Source: Isoetes taiwanensis (taxonomy: Eukaryota; Streptophyta; Lycopodiopsida; Isoetales; Isoetaceae). From it: 64,000 nucleotides of DNA. Shown here in pieces: positions 34,801-46,329 of this stretch. Below the pieces are notes generated by a model, which had not been told where the DNA came from, made no database searches, and worked only from the letters and a program-made list of their open reading frames with translations. The stretch covers positions 19,193,423 to 19,257,422 of the forward strand of contig JAJEKV010000018.1 of NCBI GenBank assembly GCA_021234155.1. Reading direction: 5' to 3'. The translations under genes were made by a program, and so were the position numbers. Each line of letters starts with the position of its first letter. Within the stretch, counting starts at the first letter, position 1.

Positions 34801-34990
34801 TTCCCAATTCAAGAAAAAATAGTTTAGACTATAAGACTCCTTACAACCACAACCCAAACCTTTTGCAAATGATTTTAATCTTGGCAGGAACTCAAAGGAG
34901 TTGAGAAGATGTGGATTGAATTTGGACTGAAGTATTGCATCAGACCTTGTTCATATTGATGACACCGACCAGGTCAAAATTTGGTCAATG
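34801..34990 (+). repeat. Direct repeat, partner at 40531-40730
   Basis: TTCCCAATTCAAGAAAAAAT to GGTCAATGTCCCCGGTCAAG matches 40532 onward with substitutions and small indels (for example GCAAATGATTTTAATCTTGG in both). It is an internal duplication of the 23-kb element. Confidence 0.75.
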
Positions 34991-35249
34991 TCCCCGGTCA
35001 AGTCAATTTTTGCGGCACATGTTAGTGCCGGGAATTTTTGGACTCGAATAAAAGCAAGATATGTAGAACTAATTTGAAAAGTAATCCAATGTTGAAGAAC
35101 AAATGTGAATAGTAATCAAATGCTGTGGTGCACGTGATAATTGAAAAAAAGAGAATTTTTTCACATTAATAACACAATAGCCTGCAGGCTCGAATTTAAA
35201 AGAGTTCTGAGCCTGCAAAATTACAAAATTGTTGCAAAATTACAAAAAG

Positions 35250-36040
35250 GATGAAGATGGATGGCCTACTCAAAATTGGTAGGTGTCTAAGTACTTGAAG
35301 TCTTCACAGAAATCAGGCTGGATTATAGTCACCGCTTTGGTCGATTCCACCATTCAACACCTTGTCAATGAGGTTTTCGTGGATTGCGGGTTGCCATATT
35401 TAGCGTAATCAAATTACCATAAGCATCTGCCCCGACCTCTATGATAGTAATAGCATTCTCTCAGAATGATCAAACCGGCAGAAGTCATGAGAGGGTTGTT
35501 CCTTTCTATGAAGTAGTACAAAGACCGCTAACCGGTAAGTTGCTTGACAAAATTCAACCGCCCATTTTTTTCTCCTTCTCGCGGCAACTTCGGCCCTTAA
35601 ATTGTACCCGCTCTTATCACTTTCCTTCAAGACATGATCTATATCTCGCTAGAAGATTCTCAAAAGTCTTTTTCCTTTGCCTTTACTAGTTCCTGAAGAA
35701 CTAGCAACCGACCCACTTCTAGATTTCTTGAGTCAGGTAAAAACGACCTTGCCTCTGCAAAGTCACAACTTGTGTCCAAATTTTTTTGCAGCTTTCTAGG
35801 TATTGTTTGAAAAGCCTAGCAAGAGGAGGCCACCGCCTTTTAGGGAATCCAATTCATGAGCAAATGTAGCATTTGTCTTGATCACATACCTCGACTGTGG
35901 GGACCCCATTGTACAAGAACTCCTCGATTATCGAGGCGGCAACACACCATCCGGGCTGGGTCTTTGGTTAAATTATCCCAAGCAGGAGGATAAAAGGAGA
36001 AATAATCAAGCTCGGCCATTTTTCTTGACAAAAGCGACTC
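35250..36040 (-). pseudogene. Unidentified protein remnant, minus strand
   Basis: From an ATG near 36020 the minus frame reads MAELDYFSFYPPAWDNLTKD then PARMVCCRLDNRGVLVQWG before a stop near 35890. Further down, ARSFLPDSRNLEVGRLLVLQ, LPREGEKNGRLNFVKQLT and STKAVTIIQPDFCEDFKYL appear in different frames. The composition is protein-like and the order consistent, but I recognise no family. It lies downstream of the transposase-like gene on the same strand. Confidence 0.3.
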
Positions 36041-36339
36041 TGTGAGATGGATCCAAGCGGAGAGACCGGGTAGATCAAGGCGGAGATGAGCGGCTTCTAG
36101 GTTAAAAGAATTCTGAATGCATTTTCGGGTTTAAAGAATTTGCCATTAAGACTGGCGAATGGGCAGGAGAAAACAACAAAGGGCAATTGAAACAGAGAAT
36201 TCTCTCAGCCTTGAAGAATTCTGTCAACTTCGCCAACAATTCTTGTTCAAATCTCCTCCAATCCCTTCACCAACCTCCCAGCATCAGAATTCAGGAATTA
36301 ACCTCCCAGTACAGTCAAATTTTGAAGACTCTACCTCCC

Positions 36340-36760
36340 AGAAAAGCCTGTAACAGTAAGTGCTGTAAGTGCTTTAAGTGCTGTGGCAGCAGAATTCAGA
36401 ACATGCTAAAGACAACTAAAAAAAGGGAAAATACCTTTTGATCCTGCAGTTTGCATCCATTACACTTCATCCATTACCTTCTATGAGGTAGTTGGAAGGC
36501 TACTCATGATCTGCTGGCAGAAAAACCTCCCGTAAAAACACAGAAAAAGTAAGTGTCTTTGTAAGTGCTTTAAGTCTTTGTGGCAAGACTTATCGTAACA
36601 TGCCTAAAACAACTAAAAAGGGGAAAATACCTTGTGATCCCTGCGGTTTGCATCCATTATACTTCATCCATTACCTTCTATGAGATAGTTGGAATACTAC
36701 TCATGATTTGTTGGCAAGTGTCTTCATCCATGGTATACATGTTAGAGTCATCTTCATCCA
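36340..36760. repeat. Duplicated segment related to a transposase exon border
   Basis: AAGTGCTTTAAGTGCTGTGG to CATTACCTTCTATGAGGTAG (36360-36500) is repeated at 36551-36700. A related version at 37370-37565 overlaps transposase coding sequence (TTTGCATCCATTGTACTTCA). The AAGTGCTTTAAGTGCT motif also occurs just inside the element's terminal repeats. Confidence 0.75.
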
Positions 36761-38036
36761 GATACATGTCAAACTTTTGACAGTCTTCTTACAAGATGGC
36801 TATAAACACTTGCCTCAAAGTTTGTCCTCCATCGACTCAAAATTTAGACTACACGGAATTTGTTTGTAATAAAGTCCAGAGACAATAACTTCTTCTACCC
36901 CAAACACATTCCCCATCCATCCTTATAATTTTCTAGCAAAGTATTCTTTGCTTGATTGCACCTAAGCACATAAAAAATCTACCCCTTCTTCATTACCTTC
37001 TTCAAAGATTTAAACAAAATTATCCCCACTTCTATCATGGAACTCATTACATCATCTTCATCCTCTTCTTCTTCCTCAATATCAAACTCGGCCTCTTCTT
37101 CATTTTCAATGTTGTCACCTGTATTCCTAGGCTCCTTTAACCTCAACTCACTGTTCTCCCAATCACCAATTCGACTCACATACACACATTTATCCCACTT
37201 GAATTGAATGCAATAGTTACAAAAGCATGACAATGGTCTATAAGCTACCTTCAAAGAGTTTTCCTTGTCACATGGCCTGATGCAGTGAATCTTTGTTGTT
37301 CCCTTCAAGGTATGGCATTCAATTCTTTCAGATCTGTCAATGTTTGAAGACTCCACCTCCCGTAATAACTTTTGTAACATCAAGTGTTTGTAAGTGCTTT
37401 TAAGTCTTTGAATGACCAGAATTGACATTGTCTAAAACAACCAAAAAAAGAATAATACCTTTTGATATCATTATCAGATGGATGATTTTGAAAGTACAAT
37501 TGGAGAAAATTAACAACCTCATGTGCACACCTTTGCAGGTTTGCATCCATTGTACTTCATTTGCTCTTGAGTTAGTACCCTCTTTATAAGCGCACCCGGC
37601 ACCATCATGCTCACCTTTGCCATGTGAGCTAGCAAAAAAAATTCCATAGGAGATCCTTACCCTTTCTCCCATAAAATCTACCAAGAAAATGGAATGGTCT
37701 TGAAGACTTGAACTGTGAAGAACAGCCATCACTCCAAAATACATGTTTCTTATATTCAACTCCAATACTTTGCAACCAATCAGCATGCATTTGTAGACAA
37801 TGTTGGACAAATTCTGTGTCATGTGTTTTGTCATCACTAATATAGAAATGAGTCTCCTTCACAATACCTTTGAGAGTTCGTTTTCTCTTCTCCTTGGCCG
37901 AGTCCTTGTTCTTCTTGTTCAAGCTCTCTTCCTCTCTCTTCCTTCTTTCTTCTTCTTCTTCTTTCTTCATCCTCCTGTAAGTAATATGCACTAGAATTGA
38001 CACCTGATCAGTATGCCAATGACAGGATTGAGCTTC

Positions 38037-40090
38037 TGTAACGGGCCCATGGTAGACCGCTCGAGTATTCGAACCTTGAATGTGCCTGTACACCGGCATA
38101 AATGGGTAGAAGCGACTACTCATAAACGTCTAGACGGTTTTGCCCAGTTGGTTAAGGGCATGTCGGTTAGGAATGTTACAGTTGGTATCAGAGAAATGTT
38201 GGATCTTTGGGAGTTGGCTTGTTTGTTTGTGGCATTGTGATGCTAATGATCTTTCTTTCAGAGACATCAAGAGATGGTATCCTCAGAGGGATAAGCAATA
38301 TCTAGAGGTGGTTAGCATGAAGATGCCAAGGCAAGCAAATTTTGACGATGTTGAAGGTAAGGTCTTTCTTGTGGCATGTTCAGTAAGATGATAGCAATTG
38401 TAAGATGGTGCTGGTAAGATTGGAATATGATCGTGGTAGAGTAAATTGCTACACGAGCTGAAGTTTTGAGTTGAGTTGAGCTATGCTTGATCTGAGATTT
38501 GAATCAAGAAATGCTTCAGTAAATCTATCACGACCCATGAGGACATGGGTTAATTTTTAGAAGGGGAGACTGTAACGGTCCTGGCCACCTAATGGGTCAA
38601 TATACCTATTTATGTATGTATATACATATTCATGGCATATATGCAGCATGAGATTAGGGTTTTGTCTCTTTGGAGAAAGGATTGTTGCAGAGCATGAAGG
38701 TAGGGAGCAATTCTGGGCAGTTTTGGAGCCCGAAATTTGAAGCATCATATCTCGGCGACCCGAGATCCTTTTCAGGTGATTTTTCTTTTGATGGAACGGT
38801 CTTTAAGTAAGCTTCCCGGAATGTGTCTGATCAAGCCAAAACTCATTCGTATGCAAAAGTTATGACAGAAATAGTGATGCTGAGTCAGAATTGACTGCAC
38901 TATGCCTATTCTTCTGCAGTTTGCTTCTTGGAGCTAGAAGACGATCTTTGGAGGCGCAATCAATTACAAGGGGTCCAGAGGTCTATGTGAAAAGAAATTA
39001 TCAGGTGGGGTTTTGCTTTTGATCAATTGAGATGTGCTATGAGCTGCCATGATTAGTCTGTACATGATTTTTGCATGCAAATATGATAGATTATGAATTT
39101 GTTGGAGACTCATAAGGCTAGAGAAGAAAATCAATGATTGGAAACATCCATGTAAGGCCGATTTTAAGTCAAGAATGGCTGAATATTACATGAAGAGCAC
39201 CGATTCAGCATGGAAACTTAAAAAAAGCGCACTAGATTGGATGGGTGACGGCACCGAGCTCTCCAACGCCATTTTGTGTTCATGTTATGTTTTTGTCATT
39301 TTTGTTTTGTGCTTTATTTTGTTGGTCTTGTATTTGCTGCCTTTCTCAATTTATTTGCATGTCCTAGTATGAAGCTAAGTCCTCATAGATGGAATTGGGT
39401 TGCATTTGAGCTTAGCAGCAGAGGAGATCGGAGCATGAAGAGCTGAGCAGAATAATCATAGATAGTAAGAAAATGCATTGTTTGATAATTGTCTAACTAT
39501 GGTAAAATTCTAAGGGTTGGGATAAAGTATCTTTCTTAGCTCATGGATGGGCGAGAAGCTTCTAGGATTGAGTTGCTAACATGGATGCTGTAACCATTGA
39601 GAATATGGATTCTTTGGATGTTAATGTTATCTGATTATATTGAGATATCAAGTATTTGCTCATTGAGTTTTGAGTGTGCAATTTAGCTGTGCAAGAGGAA
39701 GATTCAATTCTTCACCATATTCAATTGTTTGTCATACCAACCTAGAATTAGCGTAGTATTGACAAGATCCCGAGTTGCCTAGAGGGTCAACTCGGCAGGC
39801 TCATCACAGTTGGTATCAGAGCAGGTCTCGGGTTCGAGTCTCCATGGGTGCCTATATGCATGGGTAATTTGCAAAGACTTGGTAATCATTGTGACATGGT
39901 ATAGCCTTGGATGCTCGAGGACGAGCATAGTTCTAGTGGGAGAGACTGTAACGGGCCCATGGTAGACCGCTCGAGTATTCGAACCTTGAATGTGCCTGTA
40001 CACCGGCATAAATGGGTAGAAGCGACTACTCATAAACGTCTAGACGGTTTTGCCCAGTTGGTTAAGGGCATGTCGGTTAGGAATGTTACA
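38037..40090 (+). mobile_element. TRIM-like LTR element inserted in the transposase gene
   Basis: Direct 144-bp repeats TGTAACGGGCCC...GGAATGTTACA lie at 38037-38180 and 39947-40090 and read identical. GCTTC flanks both sides (38032-38036 and 40091-40095), a 5-bp target duplication. TTGGTATCAGAG follows the left LTR (primer site for initiator tRNA-Met), and a polypurine stretch GTGGGAGAGAC precedes the right LTR. There is no gag or pol frame, so it is non-autonomous. The insertion splits the transposase between FKIQQE and the SCHWHTDQV segment. Identical LTRs imply a recent insertion. Confidence 0.92.
38571..39808 (+). repeat. Second, different LTR-like unit inside the TRIM
   Basis: A purine tract AGAAGGGGAGAC is followed by TGTAACGGTCCTGG at 38571. 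The unit ends CTCATCACA at 39808 and is followed immediately by GTTGGTATCAGAGCAGGTCT, a tRNA-Met-type primer site. This is the arrangement of a 1,238-bp LTR with its own PPT upstream and PBS downstream. No target duplication flanks it, so it was probably not an independent insertion. Confidence 0.55.
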
Positions 40091-42621
40091 GCTTCCTGTT
40101 GGATCTTAAATCCGTAATTTTCTGCAAAGTCTATGACAGAAACAATAGTATCATCTGGTATGGTTGCCAAGCATTTCTTGAATTCCTTAGCTTGCCAATG
40201 AGCTTTATAATTATGTGGAACAAAAGATTTCATAGTCTTTTTTGCATGCTCATTAAATTCAAAAGGACTGCCCGTCTTGTAGGCCAATCTAGTAACCTTT
40301 GCAGGTTTCTTAGATAGCTTGGCAGTATTATTTCTTTGGACTTCTTCTTTGTCGGTTCAATGTCAAATGATTAGCTCAACTCCTAAAAAAGTAATATGCT
40401 TGAATTTGATAGTTAGTACCTTTTCAAATACTTTCCATTGGACATTGATAGACTTTTGCTTGTTCCTCTCTTTAGGACATGTTGGCAACCTGCAATACAA
40501 AAACAATAATGGCAGATGTATCAGTTACAGTAACTTTCCCAATTCAAGAAAAAACAGTCTAGACTCTAAGACTCCTTCGCCCGAGAACCTAATGGTTTTG
40601 CAAATGATTTTAATCTTGGCATGAACTCAAAGGGGCTGAGAATATGTGGATTCGGTCACGGATGAAGTCTTGCATCGAGCTTGTTGAAAATGATCACACT
40701 GGCCGGGTCAAGAATTGGTCAATGTCCCTGGCAGAATCCAAGATTTTGCACATCACTCTAATAGGATAATTTTGGAATTCTATCACCTAGATTAGACTCT
40801 GACAACTCTGTAGAATACCTGCAAACCTTAGTGCTTCAAATAAAAGCAAGGCACAATGTGATTTAGTTACAGACTTAGTTATTTCAAGGTAGCAGACTTT
40901 GAAATTTCAGAGAACATAAATCTGCAGGCATGAACACTCAATCTTTTCCTGTGTTTGAGTGAAGCTGAGCATTCCTATCAAGCAGGGACACTCACATACA
41001 ACCTGGACAAGATAACTCTGTTGAGGAAAAGATGACCAAGACTATCGACGGGGAAACAGTTTAGATTAGATACTACTTAAAAGTAATGTACAAGCAAAAG
41101 GAAACCATACTTACTTCTTTAACCCACACTTTGTACAAGTCTGCATCAAACACACGTGCTTATGCCACTCTTCACTCTCATCCTTTTGGCACACCACCAT
41201 TCTCCAATAATCACTAGTTGATTTAATGGTGTTCTCCTTGGCCATCTGATCGACTGGGCCACAAACTTTGCACTTACATTTACATTCCTTGTGAACACCA
41301 TGAGGATCTGTCCTCATATTATTGATGGCCTTTGCCTTTACAAATTCTAAATGCAAATGGTATTGGCAACAAATGGGTCTCCCTTTCTTTTAATTTTCTA
41401 ATGTAGCTTGGCTTCAGTTTTCGAAAGCTTCTTTGGGACATCTTCATATCACGGATGTTCCTTCTTGAAACCAAGATATAGTTGAAACGCACAATGAAAA
41501 AATTTAGTTACTTTCTAAACAAAAAGAAAGAAAGAAAGCATTCAAAATGTATGGTCGAAACTATATACTGTGTCATCTCTAGCGGATGAATAGGATGATC
41601 AATTTTCTCACCTTTATCATTCAAATGCTTCCTCACATGCTTCTTATAAGGTGATACTACGGTATTTTCATCCCAATACTTTCGATTGTGGCTATTTCTT
41701 GTTTGTGAAGGCATCTTTTCTTCTCTTCCTTCCAAACATTGACCCGGGGTGACTTGGATTCTCGCAAAAAATTGTCTTCTAAATGCCATGGCATTTTTTT
41801 TCGTGGAATAGATAGAACCCTTGAAATTGCAGATTGATTGATCACAGGCCCGAACAGTCGGCGCCATTTGTAGAGTGCTCTTTCTTGCTTGCAAAATATC
41901 AGTTTTTCTTTGCATTTTTGGGCTGCATTGTCTCTCGGACATTGGAAATCATGGTAGGCATTCAGCCCGGGGTTCTTGGGATCTGGTAATTCTCTTGCAA
42001 TGGTAAATGTGTATTTTTCTTCAAAAGTCTTTGAAGAATTCTCCCTTTGTCTAAATCCTCCGAAACATTCCTCACAATGTGATTAAAAGAGTCGAGTTAG
42101 CTCTTTTGTGACTCTTGCAACCTTCTATCACCGAGAAAATGTTTTCTCTTCTTCTCATTTGGTGCAATGTTTTCTTTTTTCCTTTAGTTTCAATCTCTTT
42201 CGGATTCTTTCTTCCTCTTGGCTTCAAAATCCGGATAAATTCTCCTTTTCCGACGACAATGCTCTCGGAATTAGAATTGGGATTGGCATTGGATTGAGAA
42301 TTGCAAGTGAATTATCAGCCATGAGAACGGATCAAAGATTGAAGTGGATTGGAATTGAAGACGCCAGGGAAAATCTCGATTTACAGAAATCTTGAAAGAA
42401 TGACAACCAAGAATTTCCCTCCAAGAATCCGGCCATCTAGAAATCCCGCCAAACATGAAAATTCATCTCCCAATTCGCGCGGGATCATCCATGTCATCGA
42501 TCCCTACCTCCACGGGATGATCCGTTCTATTTCTGGAGTAATCATCAAACGATGTCGTTGAACGAAAAAGCACTCGAGGGTAAAGCACCTAAAGCACTTA
42601 CAGCACTTGTCCGGACAGTGC

Positions 42622-42651
42622 TTTTTGGGTAGCATTACCATATTTACACCC
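42622..42651 (-). repeat. Right terminal inverted repeat of the 23-kb element
   Basis: TTTTTGGGTAGCATTACCAT to TTACACCC is the perfect complement of the left end. It is followed by TAGG, the target duplication. Confidence 0.92.
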
Positions 42652-42655
42652 TAGG

Positions 42656-44480
42656 CAACACCGTCTTATAGATAAGATAAGATAATCATTTTAACGTCCA
42701 CAATAATCTTGTGGATCACATTCTTAGAGCAGAAACCTTCAACCAGTTCTACATGTAACCTTAACATGAGAACTCAGTTTTAGTTCTATTTCCAACTTTA
42801 AGTAATAAGGAAGCTTCAACAGAACATTTTCATGGAGGCTTTTAAAGCTGGAACTTGGAAGATGGAACAAGAAATTGTATTATGAAGTACAAAACCAGTC
42901 AAAACCTGATTTGGATAACTTCGGATTGTTTCTTGCTTCATGCATATGCCAAGATACATTCTTTTCAAAGATCAAATAGAAATCGCTCTTTATCATAAGA
43001 AAACATTTTACCACGCCTTGCATGAAAGAACAAACTGCTGTTTGCCACACCATAAATATGTAAACACTTTGTTTATAATTCAAGCATCTTTTGGTGCTTT
43101 GAACACAAAGCAAATCTAAAATTGTCCATTATGTAACAACAATATAAACACAAGGATTTAAACCTGGACATAGAATAGCCAAAAGCATGTCCATTGTGAA
43201 TCGATACCTTTTTGCGGGTCGCCAAGTGGCTCACGTTACCAACCTGTTGGAATCCAACCGTTGGAATTCAACCTTCAAATCCACCGGTATATTTTAACCT
43301 TATAGAGATATTCCCCATTCTGCAAATGCGGCACGGCTCTGTAAATGATCTAAGGCAGCATATCTATTACCAGGAATACTTGGAAGTAAGGCAGATCCCT
43401 TGAGTTAAGAAATTGCGACCATTTCTCACAGATGCATAGATATGCTTTTCCAAGTACAAATCGTCAATATATAGCATCAAATGCATTTCGAAATTTTTAA
43501 CTGTGCTAGCATATATCCAGATACAGGGCAAAACGTACCTTGTAATGCTGATATTTTGCAAAATCCGTTAACCCCGTTTATGAGTAGGCACGGATCATCA
43601 CCAAATTTTGAGTCGCTCTTTTCGGTTACCACACATGCCGAAATGCAGGCACATAGATTTTCGGCCAATATAGGCCATGGAAAAAGCCATTTCGAAATTC
43701 CAGACCATGCAGTTCTATGATATCCATGCGAAATATTTGTCCGGCAGATCCAAAATTTTCTTTGCTGTTACCTTATGTCCGACACGCTTCGGCTTCCCCG
43801 CATGTATTATCTAGCTCTTTCACATTTTATCTAGTAGTGGATTGGCAAATGGTAACGGCAGAGTGAGTGTATCTTTGTGGTTACATACGCGCGTGCCAAA
43901 TCCATTTGGGTTTGCCATACCAAATCCGGGCCGATTTTGCCATGTTTGGTGTCTTCATGCATATGCCCTGTTTATGCGATAGATAAGGCAGAGCACTAAA
44001 TTAATTCCGAAATTGGATTTACCGACCCAAAATCGATATACGGACATTATCCGGACCATTGCATTATTTTTTGCACTCTTACGACCGTGCACTCTTACGA
44101 AATTTTGCCGCTTGTTGCTAGGTCTTCTTCTTTCTGCAAAAAAAAAAAATCAAAAAAACGGGGCCAATGCCAATGCTTCAAGAACTCGAATCCATTGGAA
44201 CATTGGCTTCTTCATTCATACCTAATTGAATCACTCACTACACCGTTCTTGAATCGTTGAAACACTTTCGCCTCTGCCTAATCCCCTTAATCCCCTTGAA
44301 ACACTTCCTGATCTGCTTCTAATTCTCACTTACAGGAAAGAAATCGCCGGAAGAAGAGTAAGACAAAAAAAATCCCTTTCTCTAAAAAGCTTTTCAAGAA
44401 TAGCCGTAGGAATTAATTTCTAAGAATTAATTAGCGGTGGATATCTCTTCCCCCAAAAAATAATCTATTTATATTTTCTT
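42656..44480. other. Interior of the outer insertion, no recognised gene
   Basis: Together with 18725-19570 this is what remains of the outer insertion once the 23-kb element is removed. AATAATCTTGTGGATCACAT plus the following 20 bases (42701-42741) closely match 19460-19500 in direct orientation. Short frames (43481-43720, 42880-43113) have no domain. Confidence 0.5.
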
Positions 44481-44575
44481 ACGGAAACCCTTCCGGGCTT
44501 CAAGATATGGAAACCCTTCCGGGTTTCATGGAAATCCGGAAGGGTTTCCATATTGAAGCCCGGAAGGGTTTCCAC
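44481..44575. repeat. Inverted GGAAACCCTTCCGG motif cluster, right end of insertion
   Basis: Four copies, two in each orientation, lie within 95 bp and can pair into a hairpin (GGAAACCCTTCCGGGCTTCA against its complement). They match the cluster at 18556-18720. The left arm homology resumes about 45 bp later. Confidence 0.85.
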
Positions 44576-46329
44576 TAATTTATTTAATAACCCCAGTCGG
44601 GGGAGATAGTGTGATTAAGTTGTCTCTAGGCCCCATGCATCAAGTTGAAGAATAAGTTTGTTCACAACTATTTCAACTTGCCCACACCAAGACAACTTTG
44701 CTTTTTAGCCTATGCATCAAGTGAAGAATGAGTTTGGTTCACAACTACTTCAAATCAAGACAAATATTTGCTTTTTGGCAGATTTGGCTGTTGCAAATGC
44801 GACAGAAACAGTGGGTCGAATTGTTACTTCGCTGGATTCTCTAGATTTCCTTGGCCGCCGGCCGCCGCTATGCTACCCAACAAGTCACAAGTCGCTCGAT
44901 TTGCCGGCAACTTGAGTGGTAGCTAGCTATGCCAGATTGCAATATCTGCCAAGTGGGCTTCCGAAATTTGCTTCGGAATTTAACTTCTTAGTAGGGCATT
45001 TCGATTTGGGGCACTAGAACATCTGGCTATCGACATACAGGTGACGACGCTGTGCTGCCTGCCAAGTAAGCAAGGCTTGTACTTGAAGCGTTTCTGTGCA
45101 TTTTGATTGACTCTATTAGACAGGGTTGTCCTGCATCCCCGACTTAATTTGTTTTGTGATGGCCCATCAAAGGAGTTGTTTGTCAATGCTCACTTCCAAA
45201 CCTGCATCCTGATTCAGAGAACCAAGGAAATTTATATGGAACGGTTGGCTCTACTGGGATAAGATTCATAAGAACAAAACAATAAAGGGTTGAAAGTGGT
45301 GAGATTGTAGTTTTAGATCTACATAATTATGTATGCTAGCCTTGTCATTGTTATATACTCTTATGCCAACCTAAATATGCAGCTTTGCCATCTACTTTTG
45401 GCATTCTCATGTGTACCAATTTTTAATAGCATGTCAGCTATTAAGTTACTATAACTCTTTCTTATAGGTTTTGTATTTATGTTATTCCCAAAACATCAAT
45501 AGGCAGATGGCCATAATATGGTGGAAATTAATCCCCAGATCGAAATTTCTTTTCCCTCTTATTGTCCCTCTTGAACATGAAACTCCCGCTACTCCATATA
45601 ATACGACTCAGATGATGTTGTTTGCAGGTTGTTTCAATCTTGGCTATACAAATCATTTCATCCCATTTGTACGTTCTTGAAGAGGAAATTCTTACTGTTC
45701 AATATGCGACTTGGATGATGTTGCAGGTTATGGCGTTCTCACATCAATACCATTCCATCTCTGTCACAAATCATAGTAGATCTCTGTAACAGATATCTTA
45801 CTTCACACAAACTACATCTCACATCTCTGTTACAGCACACAAATGACATCGTTATTCAAGCATCATTCCATCTCTGTTATAACAAATCATTTTCCATTTG
45901 CAGATAATATTTGGATTCAAAGATGATTGTGGTGGGCAACCAGCAAGATTATGATGATCATTGGGTAGATCTTCAATGCTCCTTTAGGTCGTGCGCTCTA
46001 AAGCTACTGGTAAGCATCCTTACAGTTGCATCAGATCGTTATGGTGCAATCCCAGATGTGATAGTGTTTCTGCTGCCCTTGTAAGTGGTCCAAGTCAATG
46101 GCGGCGGCCTTTCATGAAGCCAATGTATATACTCAAACAATGCATATTACTGGTAGGGAATGTTACCATGAATCAAGCTCACTTCAATACAAGAAAGATA
46201 ATAGTGGGCAAGGAAGTTAGAAGTGATATTTCAGAAGCTTTATAGGCTCCAAAAATTCGCTTATGTTAGAGGGAAAAGCGATCTTCCATTGAGAATGAAC
46301 GCAAAGTCGTTAACATGGAAGCTTGTTTG

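Larger units (their letters stand above)
36979..41990 (-). pseudogene. DDE-type transposase-like gene of the 23-kb element, broken
   Basis: In minus-strand order: an N-terminal part (41990-41500) with GLNAYHDFQCPRDNAAQK and VNVWKEEKKRCLHKQE; a Cys-rich part (41356-41111) with CKCKCKVC and CLMQTCTKCGLKK; 40287-40095 with VVSVIDFAENYGFKIQQE (VIDFAENY certain); the TRIM insertion; then 38031-37629 with SCHWHTDQVSILVHITYR, ETHFYISDDKTHDTEFVQHC and VFWSDGCSSQFKSSRPFHF; then 37640-37540 with FFASSHGKGEHDGAGCA; and 37428-36979 with RPLSCFCNYCIQFKWDKC and an acidic tail. Asp in DFAENY, SDD and WSDG are candidate catalytic acids. I recall this block order from unnamed DDE-like proteins in animals and non-seed plants. 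Frameshifts, possible introns and the TRIM insertion break it here. Confidence 0.65.
19575..42651. mobile_element. 23-kb DNA transposon with 30-bp TIRs and TAGG target duplication
   Basis: The element starts GGGTGTAAATATGGTAATGC and ends with the exact reverse complement; 30 of 30 terminal bases match. TAGG is present on both sides (19571-19574 and 42652-42655). Both ends carry subterminal motifs of the type AAGTGCTTTAGGTGCTTT or its complement (19620-19650 and 42585-42610). Inside, in order: RING-H2 remnant, foldback satellite region, lysine-rich/FCP1-type phosphatase remnant, an unidentified minus-strand remnant, and a minus-strand transposase-like gene broken by an LTR element. A 4-bp target duplication occurs in Sola-type and some other superfamilies; I cannot assign this element to one. 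The long size may include later insertions and captured DNA. Confidence 0.85.

Noticed and set aside
37629-38123. Start of the 164-codon minus frame as the real transposase N-terminus
   Set aside because: Its first 29 or so residues come from the TRIM LTR, present identically at 39947-40090. The true upstream part lies beyond the insertion.
39805-39850. tRNA gene (GTTGGTATCAGAGC... GGTTCGAGTC)
   Set aside because: It is a retroelement primer site and flank. No acceptor stem or full cloverleaf can be drawn.
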